From positions 1 through 64,000 of the forward strand of contig JALJEE010002021.1 in NCBI GenBank assembly GCA_023231475.1: DNA of 64,000 nt, read 5' to 3'. This document shows positions 46,427-58,179 of this stretch, piece by piece. A program made the translations under genes and the position numbers. This DNA comes from Seison nebaliae. Its lineage: Eukaryota > Rotifera > Pararotatoria > Seisonacea > Seisonidae. Within the stretch, counting starts at the first letter, position 1, and each line of letters starts with the position of its first letter. Below the pieces are notes generated by a model. That model was not told the DNA's origin. It did no database searches and saw only the letters and a program-made list of their open reading frames with translations.

Positions 46427-48364
46427 ATGATGGATGATGATGCAGCGAAATTGAGGTCGTTGTTGACGGTAGAGAATTTCGATGCGAATACATTTTTGAA
46501 TCAGTTATTATCGAAGAATAAGGCGAAGGATGGTGTAAGTGAAGATGAATTGAATGACATCCGTAATCGATTGACAGCCACTCAACAAAGTGCATCGATC
46601 GGATTGAGATCGTTAGTGAGTCGACATTCTGATAAATTGATATCGACAGCGAAGGAAATGATAACGTTAGAGAGTGAGATGGGTCAATTGAATAATTTGT
46701 TGAATGATCAACGATCTTTAACGTCGTCAATGAAATCGGTGGCAGCTTCTCTTATGACATCACAATCGTTGGATGATAGATTGTCAGAATCGAAAAAACG
46801 GAAAAATAATCCGTTCGATATTAATGATGATGATAATAATAATAAGAATAATTTTCCTATGTCATATAATGAGGATGATGAAGATGGTTTGACGAATTCG
46901 ATCCAAGATGATTTATATCGTCTCAAAACATTAAATATTCATTCGTCGTTGGAGTTAGTGGATGTGGCGATCGCTCAACGTGATTTCGATCGAGCAGTTA
47001 CACTCATTCTTCATTTGAAAGAATCGAATCCATATTTCCGTTCTTCTATCGCTGCTAATTCCATCGAATTACGATTAGATGATGAGAAAACGAAAAAACA
47101 ATTGAAAGATGAAATGATGAATGAAATTTCAGCAGATGTTGAATTGAGAAATCGAGAAATGTTAATTCGTTTAGCTTTATTGAAAGAATTCACTTTACGA
47201 CCATCAACATCACAACGTTGTATTGATTTACATTCTCGTCTAGGTTATACGAGACATGCACGATATTTAACCATCTGGCAACAAAGTAACATCATCGATG
47301 ATAGTTTGAAAAGAATCCGTTTAGATGAAACGTCAACGGTTTATATTCGGGAACAAACGAAAGAATTCTGTATTGGAATTAGTCAAACAATTCATTCTGC
47401 TCTCATTAACGTTTATCATCATGACAATGGTGAGAATACCATATCGACTTCGTATTTGTTAAATCGGGAATGTATGGAGGAATGGAAAGTGGCGGAATTA
47501 CATGCCGATTTATATACTTGGATAAAAAATCGAGTTCATCATTTCCTCACTCATCTCACCAATCTCAATTATTTGAGTGGTGATGATGAGAATTTCTCGT
47601 CGACTATGAACAATATCGATACCATCTTCTCCACCATCCAATCTCAATTGTCGAATTCGATGAAATCAACAAATTATCCGTCGATGAATATCATCCGATT
47701 AGTTCAAGTGGAATTATTGCCATTAGTCAGGAAAGCGATCGAAGATAAAAAACAAAAGTTTGTCAATGTCATTCGACAACGAAGTCGAATCGATGATTGG
47801 CAACGTGCCTCCTTCAAAACTAATGATGAATGTGTTAGATCATTAAATGAATTTTATCAAGAATTATCATCAGACAATGGTGCCACCTCGGAAAAATTGA
47901 AAATTTTTCTTCGTAAACAAGTCTTCGATTTACGACGATCAACTCCATTAAAAAATGATTTCGATAATGATAATGTTATGGAACAGCAATGGACTAATGA
48001 AGAGAAAGATGGGGAATTGTCTTATATTGACATGACTCAGAATTGTTTAAGTTTCATGAAGAATTTCCTTCGATTGAGTAACGAATTATGTCGGATATTT
48101 TACGGGAATATCTCTTATGATATCTATACGGCACTTGTGCAAATATTTAAAGCACAATTACGTATCATCGAACGAGCGATGAGTGATCGATCGAAAAATA
48201 TCCATTTCATTTACAGACAATTACAATTTGTGTTCGATCCGATTCTTGTAAAGATTCGACAAGATTTCTATCAAGCCAGTGGACTTCCTGTTCCGTATTT
48301 AGAGAATTTGGAGGATCGTCGTCAATCGTTTGAAGTGACTTACAAGAAATTATTAAGTCAATGA
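46427..48364 (+). CDS. EXOC8: Exocyst complex component 8 (Exo84), PH domain missing
   Basis: Single exon, 645 residues. Exo84 is a subunit of the exocyst, which tethers secretory vesicles to the plasma membrane. The N-terminal helical region aligns with the family (DKLISTAKEMITLESEMGQLNN, like EISYLESEMYQLSHLL). NPFDINDDD corresponds to NPFEDDEEE, and the hallmark LVDVAIAQRDFDRAVTLILHL matches DLDVCIAQRDFEGAVDLLDKL. A C-terminal helical-rod domain follows to KKLLSQ. In vertebrate and fly proteins a PH domain of about 100 residues sits between the N-terminal coiled coil and the NPF motif. Here only about 50 low-complexity residues separate them, in a single uninterrupted exon. An AATAAA-type signal (ctaataaaat) lies about 40 bp after the stop. 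Confidence 0.88.
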   Translation: MMDDDAAKLRSLLTVENFDANTFLNQLLSKNKAKDGVSEDELNDIRNRLTATQQSASIGLRSLVSRHSDKLISTAKEMITLESEMGQLNNLLNDQRSLTSSMKSVAASLMTSQSLDDRLSESKKRKNNPFDINDDDNNNKNNFPMSYNEDDEDGLTNSIQDDLYRLKTLNIHSSLELVDVAIAQRDFDRAVTLILHLKESNPYFRSSIAANSIELRLDDEKTKKQLKDEMMNEISADVELRNREMLIRLALLKEFTLRPSTSQRCIDLHSRLGYTRHARYLTIWQQSNIIDDSLKRIRLDETSTVYIREQTKEFCIGISQTIHSALINVYHHDNGENTISTSYLLNRECMEEWKVAELHADLYTWIKNRVHHFLTHLTNLNYLSGDDENFSSTMNNIDTIFSTIQSQLSNSMKSTNYPSMNIIRLVQVELLPLVRKAIEDKKQKFVNVIRQRSRIDDWQRASFKTNDECVRSLNEFYQELSSDNGATSEKLKIFLRKQVFDLRRSTPLKNDFDNDNVMEQQWTNEEKDGELSYIDMTQNCLSFMKNFLRLSNELCRIFYGNISYDIYTALVQIFKAQLRIIERAMSDRSKNIHFIYRQLQFVFDPILVKIRQDFYQASGLPVPYLENLEDRRQSFEVTYKKLLSQ

Positions 48365-51300
48365 TTTATGTAAAACTTTATTATTATGATTATTCTATTT
48401 ATGTCTAATAAAATTTCATTCTAAACAAATTTTCCACTATTCCTTCTTCAATTTCCGTTCTTATTGTTCTGGGAGACGTAGTAGTTGTCTTTCTGATTTG
48501 TTGATTAATTCTTATAAAATTCCTTTTTTTTACAAATGTATGAAAGCAAATTTATTTGATTTGTGATAGACAATGGATAATTGATGAACAATTTCTTCTC
48601 TATTTATTCGACTTTCCTTCAAGTAGTTTGCTTTAAATGTTGTCTAAATATTGGATAAGATGATGGAAGTGATGACGATTGTTCAATATTTCTTTCGAAA
48701 ACGAAAGAATGTTGGACGACTACCTGCTTAACACATCAATAAAGTCGTGTAGAAAATGGGAAGTACCTTCTTATATTTAAGAAGAAATTAATTGTAATTT
48801 ACTTAAGAAGAAGAAAATTCTTTCCGATTGGAACTTTCAATTTCCGTCAGGAGAACATTCCGTTAGGAATGGATGAAAAGTTAAAGGGAATGTATAATCT
48901 CACCCGACAATCTTGAAGAGAAATAATTATGAGAGGAAACATCTGAAAATCGAAGTGATAATGTTGTTTCTGGAGAGAATTCGTATTCTCCTTTATACTT
49001 GTCACAAATCGAATATCTGTCACGCATAAAAATGAGGGAAGGATATGTTGATTTGGAATGATAATTCCTTCATTGTCGCACATGAAGAAAGAGGCAGTTG
49101 TGGATGTGTCTAATAGAATGAAGTAACGATAATTTATAATCGTATTTAATCATTAAATTAATTGGAAAATATAATAACGACATCTAAATTATTGTGGAGT
49201 GTTCGATTCGTTTCTTTCTTTATTGATGATTAACATTTCATTGTGCATGAATTGTGCACCATATATATGAGTCGGGCAGTCGTCAAATGAGATAAATGAA
49301 AAGGACTGATGAAAAATTCTGTTGATGAACAATGACAAATCAATCAAGTTAGTCGTTCTCTTGAGAAATAAGAAGGCAAAATTGCCATTTATCAATTGCG
49401 GAATTACGCTCATATCATATATCTTTCAGAATAAAGGAGAAGACCATATAATTGGTGATAGTATAATGATCAATATTCCATTTACTATCATGGACTCTGG
49501 CACTGCTCTGAAGGATAGAATTAGAGATGATTCGCAGTTTCTTTTTATCAATGTTTCCATCTAAAAATTATTCTATCATGAAGCCAAATCTCCTCTAATC
49601 TCGTCCATGTTTCTCGTTGTTCCTGCTCTTTTTCATATTCCATTATTAGATAATTACGACCAACAGTGACACATTTCTGAGGAACCAGATATAATGGAAA
49701 TGTGCAGTATATTCTTTCTTCGATTTTTGGTACTTCTTCCTATCTTTTTCTCCCCACCATCATCATCGTCATTCTCATCATCCTCCACGACCGAATCATA
49801 ATAGGAGTTATGCATCATATTGCAATTTTGTTTTGATTAAACATAAATAAAATATCACCATCATCTTCAGAAATTATCTCTCACGAAAAAGCATCCCAAC
49901 ATGAAAAGATTTCTCGATAAACGATTGTCATTTCAATCCGCGAAATCCTGCCAATCCATCGCACTCTCACTCTTCGATCGTTTCTTCTAGACTAACTCTC
50001 ACTACATTCTCCCCACATCATTTAATGAATTTCAATTAGTTCTCAAACATACTTTTCATTACTCATCATTTCTTACATAACATTCTTCTTTATATTCTTC
50101 CATCTATTTTATTATTCTTTATATTCCACTCGACTTCATCAGCAAAAACTTATTTTTAAATACCAATATAATTGGACGACTTAATTATTTAACGAAAATT
50201 CTCTCATTGAATCACCTTACAATGAATTCATCAAAAAAAAAAGAATGGATTAATGAAAAATATATTGCATAAATTATCGTATGGAAATTTCCATTATACA
50301 GGCGAGAAACGAAATTGCATAACGTGACTCATTACTATGCATTATTATTCCTTATAAGATTAGATGACGATAAAATAATGTTTGAATCTTTCGAAAGGAG
50401 AATTCCGTATTTTTCATGTATGTAACAAGATTGCACTTGAGATCAAATTAGAAAAAAGATTGACTATGACCGATCATGTGCAAACTCGAATTTCTTTCCA
50501 ACTTCATTATTATTCCTTCTCAATTCGATCTATTCTGTGAGTCTTGAAAGAAAAACAATTTAAAAGTTTTTGTTTACCTTTCTCCCCCTCCTCCTCCAAC
50601 AAATTTTACTTCTCCACTCATTCCTCTCACAATGGGAAGCGGCGCTAATTGTTTGTTTTGACCCGTTCACCACCATATTTAATCAAAGTATTTCGTCGAA
50701 GGAGAAAAACGTAATAATTATACATTCTAATTATACTTACTATCTATAAACGACGAACAATATTGATGAAATAGATGGGCATGTATGGAAATATTTAATT
50801 ATGTCGTTTTATTGCATCTTGTTAATGTAAATCCATTTCCTGTATATTTTGCCAAAAGGTATAATGTTATGACCTTTATTCAAATATCTTTCCTATTTCA
50901 CCAACAGTATACTAACGGATGCACATCTGTTCGCTTATTCTTCTTTTTTCCACCATCATTTCATTTCCTTCAATCTTTTCGTGGAAAATGGATTGTTGCA
51001 ATCCTCTAAGCGTATCCTCTTTTAAATTTCATATTGACGTTTCTCCTCAACAATTCCTAATGGAAATATCATAATTTGTCAATTCCGATGGTGTCCATTC
51101 TTTTATAAATTATCCTTCTTAATTATGTACAATCTAAATGTTTATTTCATTTATTTCTTCCCAATATCATTTCCGATAATAACCGTCCTTAATACGATAA
51201 TAGTTCCATATCACCAACACAAACTATTTCGTGATGTTCAGTTTCCAAAGTATTATTCGTCTATTAATTGTGTTATTCATATCAATTATCGAGAATATGT

Positions 51301-53763
51301 TTCAAAAACATTCTTCAACGATCTGATTAAAGGAAATTTAAACCGAATCGTATTTTTCATAATGAAAAATAAGAAATTTTCATTTTTCTTCCCCACATTT
51401 CAGAAAAAATGGTAAATATACAAAGTTCTGTATATATAAATCATCATCGTAGAAAATTTGTTGAAAATACGACCCGTTTCATAACCACCTACATTTACAA
51501 CTATTTTAATAATTTCTTAATAATTTGATATATTAAGTTTTTTCCTGTATCTCCGAACGAAAATTTGTCAAATGCAACTTGTTCCAAATTTCCAAATTAT
51601 ATTACTCATATTTTCATTTACTTAACCTGGAAAGTACAATAAAGAGTAGATTGTTGTTAAGTAGAAGATTGGATATATTAGTTCTAGCATTCTTACTGAG
51701 TTATAAGTCTATATGAATTTAGTATGGAACAATTTTCTTGATCATATCAACGAACAAACATTTCCTGTAAATTGAAAAATGAGAATCAGTCAGGTTGACA
51801 AGAAATAGATTAAAATTTGTGTATCCTGTCAAGAATAATATCGATAGTTTGTTCTTATCAATATTTACAGTTATTGAGAACGAACAACTCGGAATTGTTC
51901 GATAGATATGACGATTATTTGAAATAGATTTGTCGATTACCCAATACTATTGGGTATGGAATAAATTAGATTGCCAATGAATTGAATGATATTTATGAAA
52001 AGTGTATCATTGATTGTTGATTAAGTGAATGTGAAGTGAAATTGTGAATTGTGAGTGATATTACTTAAAATAAGTTTATAGTAGTTTAGTAGGAAATTAT
52101 CTGTATAATTCATAAATGACTCCGAAGTAAAGTTTTAAGGATAAAGGAAATTGAATGTGTGAAATTTGGTTTGTATTGCAACAATAAGAATATCTATAAT
52201 AGGTGGAAAATGAGGACGATGAATCGGAACAAAATGTCTCCTACATAAATTAAAAATTTGAATAATTGTTCGATGGAATTGAGACGTTGAGCTATTCATG
52301 ATTGAAATGGTGAAGTTCCTCTAATTCGAGTTGAATGAAATTTCAATTAGTTTTATGTGAAAGTTAATGCAATTACTTCAAATTATGGCTGCATTTAGTC
52401 CGTTGTGTAGATGGATCAGTTGGTGTAAATGTGTTCGATTCACATGAATAAATTCTTTATTTTTTTATGATTAAATTCCATTGTGCATTACTGTTCTCCC
52501 ATTTTCCATTCTTTTGCAATGAAAAAAGTAGAAATGGAACATAATATACATAATAGAATCGATAAATTCTATTTATTTTAACAGGAAAATGAATTTAATA
52601 TAACATCAAATATTCAAATTCAATATTAATTGAATTGATCTGATAATAGAGAAGGTGACGCACAACATGAGACTAAAGTGTCAAAGGAAAAGTCTAAAGG
52701 AAAAGTTCCTTTTCCACTGAGATGTATATCGGTTTTTCTAGATTTTTTATTGCACAGTTCGTTATTATGTTTATTGCAGTTGGCGATTTGGTTTACATCG
52801 TAAATTAGATAAGAAGCAACACTATTTACTTATGATTAGAAACTCTGCTCCTAGTTTATTGGTGGAGGAAGTTCATTCATTTCACTTTTTCTTTTGATTC
52901 CATAAAATTCATCTGTAACACAATCGAAGGTAATTAGAAAATAATTGGTACTATATAGAACCAATTCTCCTGTTGATTATAAGAAAGGGGAATAGGGAAA
53001 GAGTTAACGTATTTCAGAATAATCGAAAATACATCTGCACACCTCAAAGAATACTTTCATATTGGAATACTTCCACAAAATACGGTCGATATATCCCCAC
53101 TCTTCATGCCATGATACTTTACTTCATCCATAATTACTCGTCTTCCTAAATGAGTGAACAAAAATGTTGGCTTCAACCAGATAATTGAAATATCATAAAC
53201 CTGTTGATAAACAATTAGGTATGTCCATAAAAAAACGGTTTATCTAGATCGTTTTCCGTTTATTTTCTTCATTAGTTTTACTAAACAAAAATTCCCATTC
53301 AATTAATATTCGGATAATGGGAAGAAATAGTTGAGAATTATTAATAATCATCATTCTTCTAAGCCTTTCCTCATTATATGATAAATTGTTACCTTTAATT
53401 ATATCCCGAAAGGGAGACCGATTGGAACCGATATGAATTGTTCGAAATAGGATACGAGAATATGTATAGAAATCATTTGTCGATGAAGAATATCATCACA
53501 TTCCTCCCCCTCTCTATCTCTATTGAGACCTTGAGAATTATTTCTCGATGATTCTCACTATCGTGAGCACATTTCAACAACATAATTCAATCAAGTCATT
53601 TTCCTCATTTTTGTTTACTGGAATCAATTCGAGATTTGATTATATTAAAAGTACGTGAATCTTCTTGTTCTTTAGATGCATTTATGAATGTTTACGTGTG
53701 ATGCTCTATCGAAAGTAAAAGAAAACTATTCGACTTACCAATATATTCATCTTCCAATTCGTT
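48365..53763. other. Gene-poor 5.4-kb interval
   Basis: No coding exon, RNA gene or repeat family that I can support. Open frames are under 100 codons, AT-composition-driven (Phe/Ile/Ser-rich) and without paired splice sites. It may contain upstream exons of the GPCR gene, whose signal peptide I did not find, plus regulatory DNA. Confidence 0.45.
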
Positions 53764-56321
53764 ATGACCAAATGTATCTTTTCTTCATTCGATAAGAGAA
53801 AGTTGACGGATGGCGGATTCAAAAGGTGTAAGCAGATTCATGAGACATATGACGAATCACCGTGGGACTCAGTGAGGAATGGCGAATGTGAGAAATTAAG
53901 ACAGTCAGGTCAATTACATTATTGCAAAACGAAATATTTACGATTATTAACATGCTTCCCACCATCACCTGTCAATCAAACGGTTATTATGCCATGTCCA
54001 TCCAAAGTTCTCAATATCGTCCTCAATCCAAACGCCAACGTTTCCATGCGTTGTTCCTGGAATGCCACCGGCAATTTTTCTTATTGGGATAAATCGACAT
54101 TGGAACATGATTGTCTCCAAAAAACTACGAATACTTCAAGAAACGATCAATTTCGAACGTTTCAATTGACCATCGATATCATTTATGGAATTTGTCATAT
54201 AATATCGATTATAACTCTATTAATTGGAATCATCATATTTACCAGATACAGGAAATTGAAATGTTTGAGAAATCGTCTCCATATCAATTTCTTTTACTTG
54301 TTATTACTCACTTGTATAATGCATTGGGTTGAACGATTCTCCAAATTGAAAATTTTCCAAAATATTTTCCATTTAATGAAATTGTCGAATGGAAACCAAA
54401 TGACGAAATGGCAAAGTTTTACCAATTACAATACAGTTCGTAATTTACTTTGTTGACGAAGGGAAGAAATACCTAATCGAATTCCCTTTAGGTATTTTTA
54501 TTAATAATCGAATTTCTCGAAATGTACGTCGATCTAGCCAAGTTCGTTTGGATGGTTTGTGAATGTCTCTATCTCGTTTGTTCGACGGTCGTTCCATTTA
54601 CGGTGGAGGCGCAATATTATGTCGCATATTTAGCGCTCGGATGGGGTTTTACTTCATCTAATTCTATTAAATTAATAATTTTTCAGGAATTCCATTGATC
54701 ATATCGATTATTTGGTTGATCTGCAAAATCCATTTCTCTCTACTCCACTACCAACCAGGGTTGGTTGATTTTGAAAAGAAAGAGAGTTTCATTAAATATT
54801 CTATTAACAGTTTGAATTTATGGTTATTGTTCGAACGCCCAAGAACAAACAAGAAATTTGGAAGGATTTATGACGAATTTATGTCATATGATCAAATCGT
54901 CAATGTTTCCATCATAACGATTTTATGCGTTTCGTCATTCTCTTCAAAATTCCATTAGAAATAATTGCTAATAATTTCAGATTAATCTCTTACTCTTTCT
55001 CGGAATGATCATATTCCTTATAACGAAATTACGTTCCTTCTACATCTCGCAACAAACCAATCTGGAATTTACTCATGCGAAGTTTAATTCATTCAAATTA
55101 TTTCCCTTCTCACAATTTCTCTTTTAAGGAAATTATGTAAATCTTTATTGATCGTCTTTTTATTGTTCGGAATACCTTATTTAATTCTCCTAAAAAGTAC
55201 GAATCGAGTTAATGAATTAAGCGGCAGATTATATTTATATCTTTGCGCCATCTTACAAGGTTCTCAAGGATCACTAGTTTCTATACTTCTTTGTTTTATT
55301 AGTCACGATGTTAGACCTTTTAATTTAATTAATTTGATTTTAGTTTAATTTAATTTAATAATATTTAATTTTAATTTAATTTAATTTAGTAATATTTAAT
55401 TTTAATTTAATTTAATAATATTTAATTTTAATTTAATTTAATAATATTTAATTTTAATTTAATTTAATAATATTTAATTTTAATTTAATTTAATTTTTTG
55501 AATTCATGTTTAAAATTAAAATTTGAATCAATTATGGTATTTTTCAGGTCCGACAACTAATCCGTCGAAGAGTAGAAAGATTTCGATTGCAGAAAAGTAT
55601 AAAAACGAATTATTATGGAACTCGAGCTAAATATCGTCGAGAAGCAGCGCCATACATCTGGAACTTTCTCCAAAGTATCAAGAAGAAATCGTCAACTCTC
55701 ACGAAGTTCTCGTGGGAGGAAACGGGCAACAAGAAAAGTTCAACAATCAGTCAACCAACCGGTCTCATTTCAACAAAAAAGATATCGGAAAAAAGTAGTA
55801 ATGGTCATGTGTCCGTTTCATTTTCGTTCATGTTAAACAAGAAAACTGACGGTTTGATGCCACTCGTACCAACGAGAAACACAACTGATCTCACCCAGTT
55901 GCCAATGGAACAATTTGAAGAGAAACCCGAAGAGAATCCATCGAGAACCTCATCCGTCCATTTCTCACAAGCCAACGTCAATTACAATATCAATTTGAAT
56001 CAAGTCGTGATTAATGATCATTCCGTGTCTATTATTAATCCACGATTCAAAATCGTCAACAATTACAATAATACTCATTTTGATGTACCGAAGAAAAAAT
56101 CGAAGAAACGTCATTGTTTCATTCGTGTTCCTCATGCCGAATTCGAGACCGATCTCGACGATCATCAATTTAACAATAAGAGAATTGACTCAACAAAATT
56201 GAAGTCGAAAATAATTTTATTTCCTGGACACTCAACCGAAACCGATGATGATTATGTAAGTATAATAAATGATGAGTCCTACTCATCGGTCATCAATTTT
56301 CAAGAATATAATAATAAATAA
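53764..56321 (+). CDS. Family B (secretin-type) peptide hormone GPCR
   Basis: Seven exons in consistent phase: 53764-54435, 54492-54645, 54687-54759, 54811-54904, 54981-55081, 55129-55309 and 55548-56321, at least 682 residues. The hormone-receptor domain is visible as YLRLLTCFPPSPVNQTVIMPCP with later RCSWNATG and HDC. Then come TM1 (IIYGICHIISIITLLIGII), TM2 (LHINFFYLLLL), TM3 (LAKFVWMVCECLYL), TM4 (YYVAYLALGWGIPLIISIIW), TM5 (IVNINLLLFLGMIIFL), TM6 (KSLLIVFLLFGIPYLILL), TM7 (YLCAILQGSQGSLVSILLCF) and a 258-residue C-tail. It would signal through G proteins, but the ligand class (calcitonin-, CRF- or PDF-like) is undecided. The conserved TM3-top and ECL2 cysteines are absent. No signal peptide is seen at 53764, so an upstream exon is probable. 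Confidence 0.87.
55321..55497 (+). repeat. AT-only minisatellite, about 26-bp unit, inside a GPCR intron
   Basis: At least four near-perfect copies of a 26-bp unit built from TAATATTTAATTTTAA and TTTAATTTAA, preceded by a longer diverged copy. It fills most of the unusually long 238-bp intron between TM7 and the C-tail. Confidence 0.85.
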
Positions 56322-56444
56322 AATTTTCTTATTCTTCATTAAATTATTTCATTCTAAACTCACATTCTTCACATATTGATAATTTTCTAAATTTTATTAA
56401 ACTTTTCATATTCATCTAATTTATTTTAACGAATTATTTACATT

Positions 56445-57000
56445 TTATTTATCCATATCAGAAAGAGAATTTTTTACAAATGAGATATCCGTTATTCTTA
56501 AAACAGTTCTCGGTAATTGGAATACTGGAATTCGGATTAATTATAAAGAATTTCAAACTAAAAAATCATTTAACGTTTCAACTTTCTATTCTTCTTTCTC
56601 GGTGTATAATTGAACCAATAATTGACGTGAGATAAAGTTTTCTCAATAATTTTTCCTTCCACTTTAATCAACGAACGACTATAATAATAATTGATTAGTA
56701 ATCAACAAATTTAAATTCTAACGGTAATAAAGGTTGTCCTAATAATGTAAAATCATTACATCCAACTAACAAAACTTTCTCCAATCGAATTGTGTCGTTG
56801 ACTGTTGGGAAGAAATTAACATCGATAGCAATCAAATCGTCAGTTGTCACTTTATATTGTGATCCGCTTAATTGAATAATGGCAAATAATCGTCTCTTAT
56901 CTTCTTTAATCATTTCTGATATATTCTCTATTACATTACTCTTAAATAATTAAGTTATGGGAAAATAAGGAAAAAAAATTAACCGAAATTTGATGATCAT
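56445..57000 (-). CDS. MRPL21: Mitochondrial ribosomal protein bL21m
   Basis: Four short exons in phase: 57000-56984 (tentative), 56938-56723, 56678-56575 and 56524-56445, 138 residues. Large-subunit mitoribosome protein. The core RRLFAIIQLSGSQYKVTTDDLI and then [24 protein letters not shown] match vertebrate RLFAVVHF...KVTSEDLI and [34 protein letters not shown] and the last-exon LPRTVLRITDIS match VRVEATVIEKT and TPQTVLRINSIE. Without splicing the frame would stop right after PLLPLEF; the 44-bp intron (GTTAGA...TATAG, with TACTAAT inside) restores the family sequence. The N-terminus is short, so an upstream targeting exon may be missing. The GPCR stop is 123 bp away, converging. Confidence 0.88.
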
Positions 57001-57374
57001 TCTTTGAAATATATTTCTCGTTATTCTCAATCAATTGAATTCGTTTCTTCTTCAATGTTTGTTGATGAATGGATCGAACAACAGAAATTCTTGAAAGAAA
57101 TTTTCTGTGAAACATTCCTACTAGTGAAAACTAAAAAGAAAAAGTCTGAAAAGGAAATTAATGAAATAAAAAAATTGGAAATTAATGAAATTAGAAAATT
57201 TTGGAAAATTTTCAAAAATTTTTTAAGGAAATTTTCTATGAAATTTATTAGGAAAATTCAAATTTTCATTCAATAAAGAGTCTATCTAGTTTCCTCAATT
57301 AAATTAGTTTTATAATTTTATATTGAATGAAAAGAAATTGATGAATAAAATTCTTTAAAAAATTTAATTTCAAT

Positions 57375-57714
57375 TTAAATCTTCTCACAAAGAGAGAGTT
57401 CTCCAGTTCTTGTCTCCGATTTGGTTCTGCAAATATAAAATTTAATAAATTTACGATAAAAAGAAAGTAAACTCGACTCCGAAATCGGCTCCAGTAATTG
57501 ATGACAAATATTTCATGGTTTCTTTGTCATTAATTTCTTTTTGGATTCTCTTTTGTTCTAATTCATTTTTCTTTTCCAACAACATCTTCTCTCGGACGGG
57601 AGCATCATATTCTTGTAATCGCTTCAATCTCCAACTACCATATGCGACACCTGTTAACAACGCGGTCCATCTAGCTGCCTTGATGAGTGGAGATACTGCA
57701 ATTGGTGCGGACAT
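57375..57714 (-). CDS. ATP5ME: Mitochondrial ATP synthase subunit e
   Basis: Two exons in phase: 57714-57473 and 57426-57375, 97 residues. Small inner-membrane subunit of F1Fo-ATP synthase involved in dimerisation. The N-terminus VSPLIKAARWTALLTGVAYGSWRLKRL matches the family (VSPLIKLGRYSALFLGVAYG) and includes the membrane helix with its Gly-containing face (GVAYGSWR). A charged helical tail follows (EKKNELEQKRIQKEINDKE). The second exon adds a short hydrophilic C-terminus ending LCEKI, which is not conserved. The intron starts GTTTAC and ends TTGCAG. Confidence 0.9.
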
Positions 57715-58179
57715 GATATTGTGAGTTAATTTTTTAAACAGAATTTTTTAATTATTCAAAACCTTACAATTTGAATTCTAAAAATTTAAAATCTAAATTA
57801 ATAAATTGATAAAAATAAAAAAATTTTCTTTTCAAATTTTCCTTCCTTCGAATCACGACATATTCTCACACCCATTATAATGTTTCCAAATAATTTAACT
57901 ATTGACCGAACGTAGTATTGAATATAAATAATTTGTGTAAACTGAAACATTCAAGGAAAGTTCTAATGTTAACTTTCTCATTTCTTCAAACTAATTTATT
58001 AAATTATCTCACTAAATTTTCTCACAAGAAATTTTCTTAATATCTTGATCGAACTTTCTTATTTACCTCAAAAAATTTTGTATTTAAATTTTTCTTTCTT
58101 AAACGAATTGACAGTTAAATTGTAATAAATTTTTTCAATTTTGATAGAGGAATTTAGCTAATTTTTATTTACAGAAAAA
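57715..58179. other. Divergent promoter region with a 3' splice site near the AS3MT start
   Basis: Upstream of the first AS3MT copy. The last bases before the start are TTTATTTACAG followed by AAAAA and ATG, a good 3' splice acceptor. The 5' UTR is therefore probably spliced here. Confidence 0.5.

Noticed and set aside
46377-46926. Minus-strand His/Ser-rich frames opposite EXOC8
   Set aside because: Antisense shadows of a clearly homologous gene with no evidence of their own.
53764-53800. ATG at 53764 as the true start of the GPCR
   Set aside because: Kept only as the first in-frame ATG. There is no signal peptide after it, which a family B receptor should have, so a missing upstream exon is more likely.
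57004-57276. Plus-strand open frame of 90 codons, Lys-rich (EWIEQQKFLKEIF)
   Set aside because: It begins with TTG, lies in very AT-rich DNA between two minus-strand genes, and has no motif or splice support. A small real gene starting at the internal ATG at about 57055 cannot be excluded.
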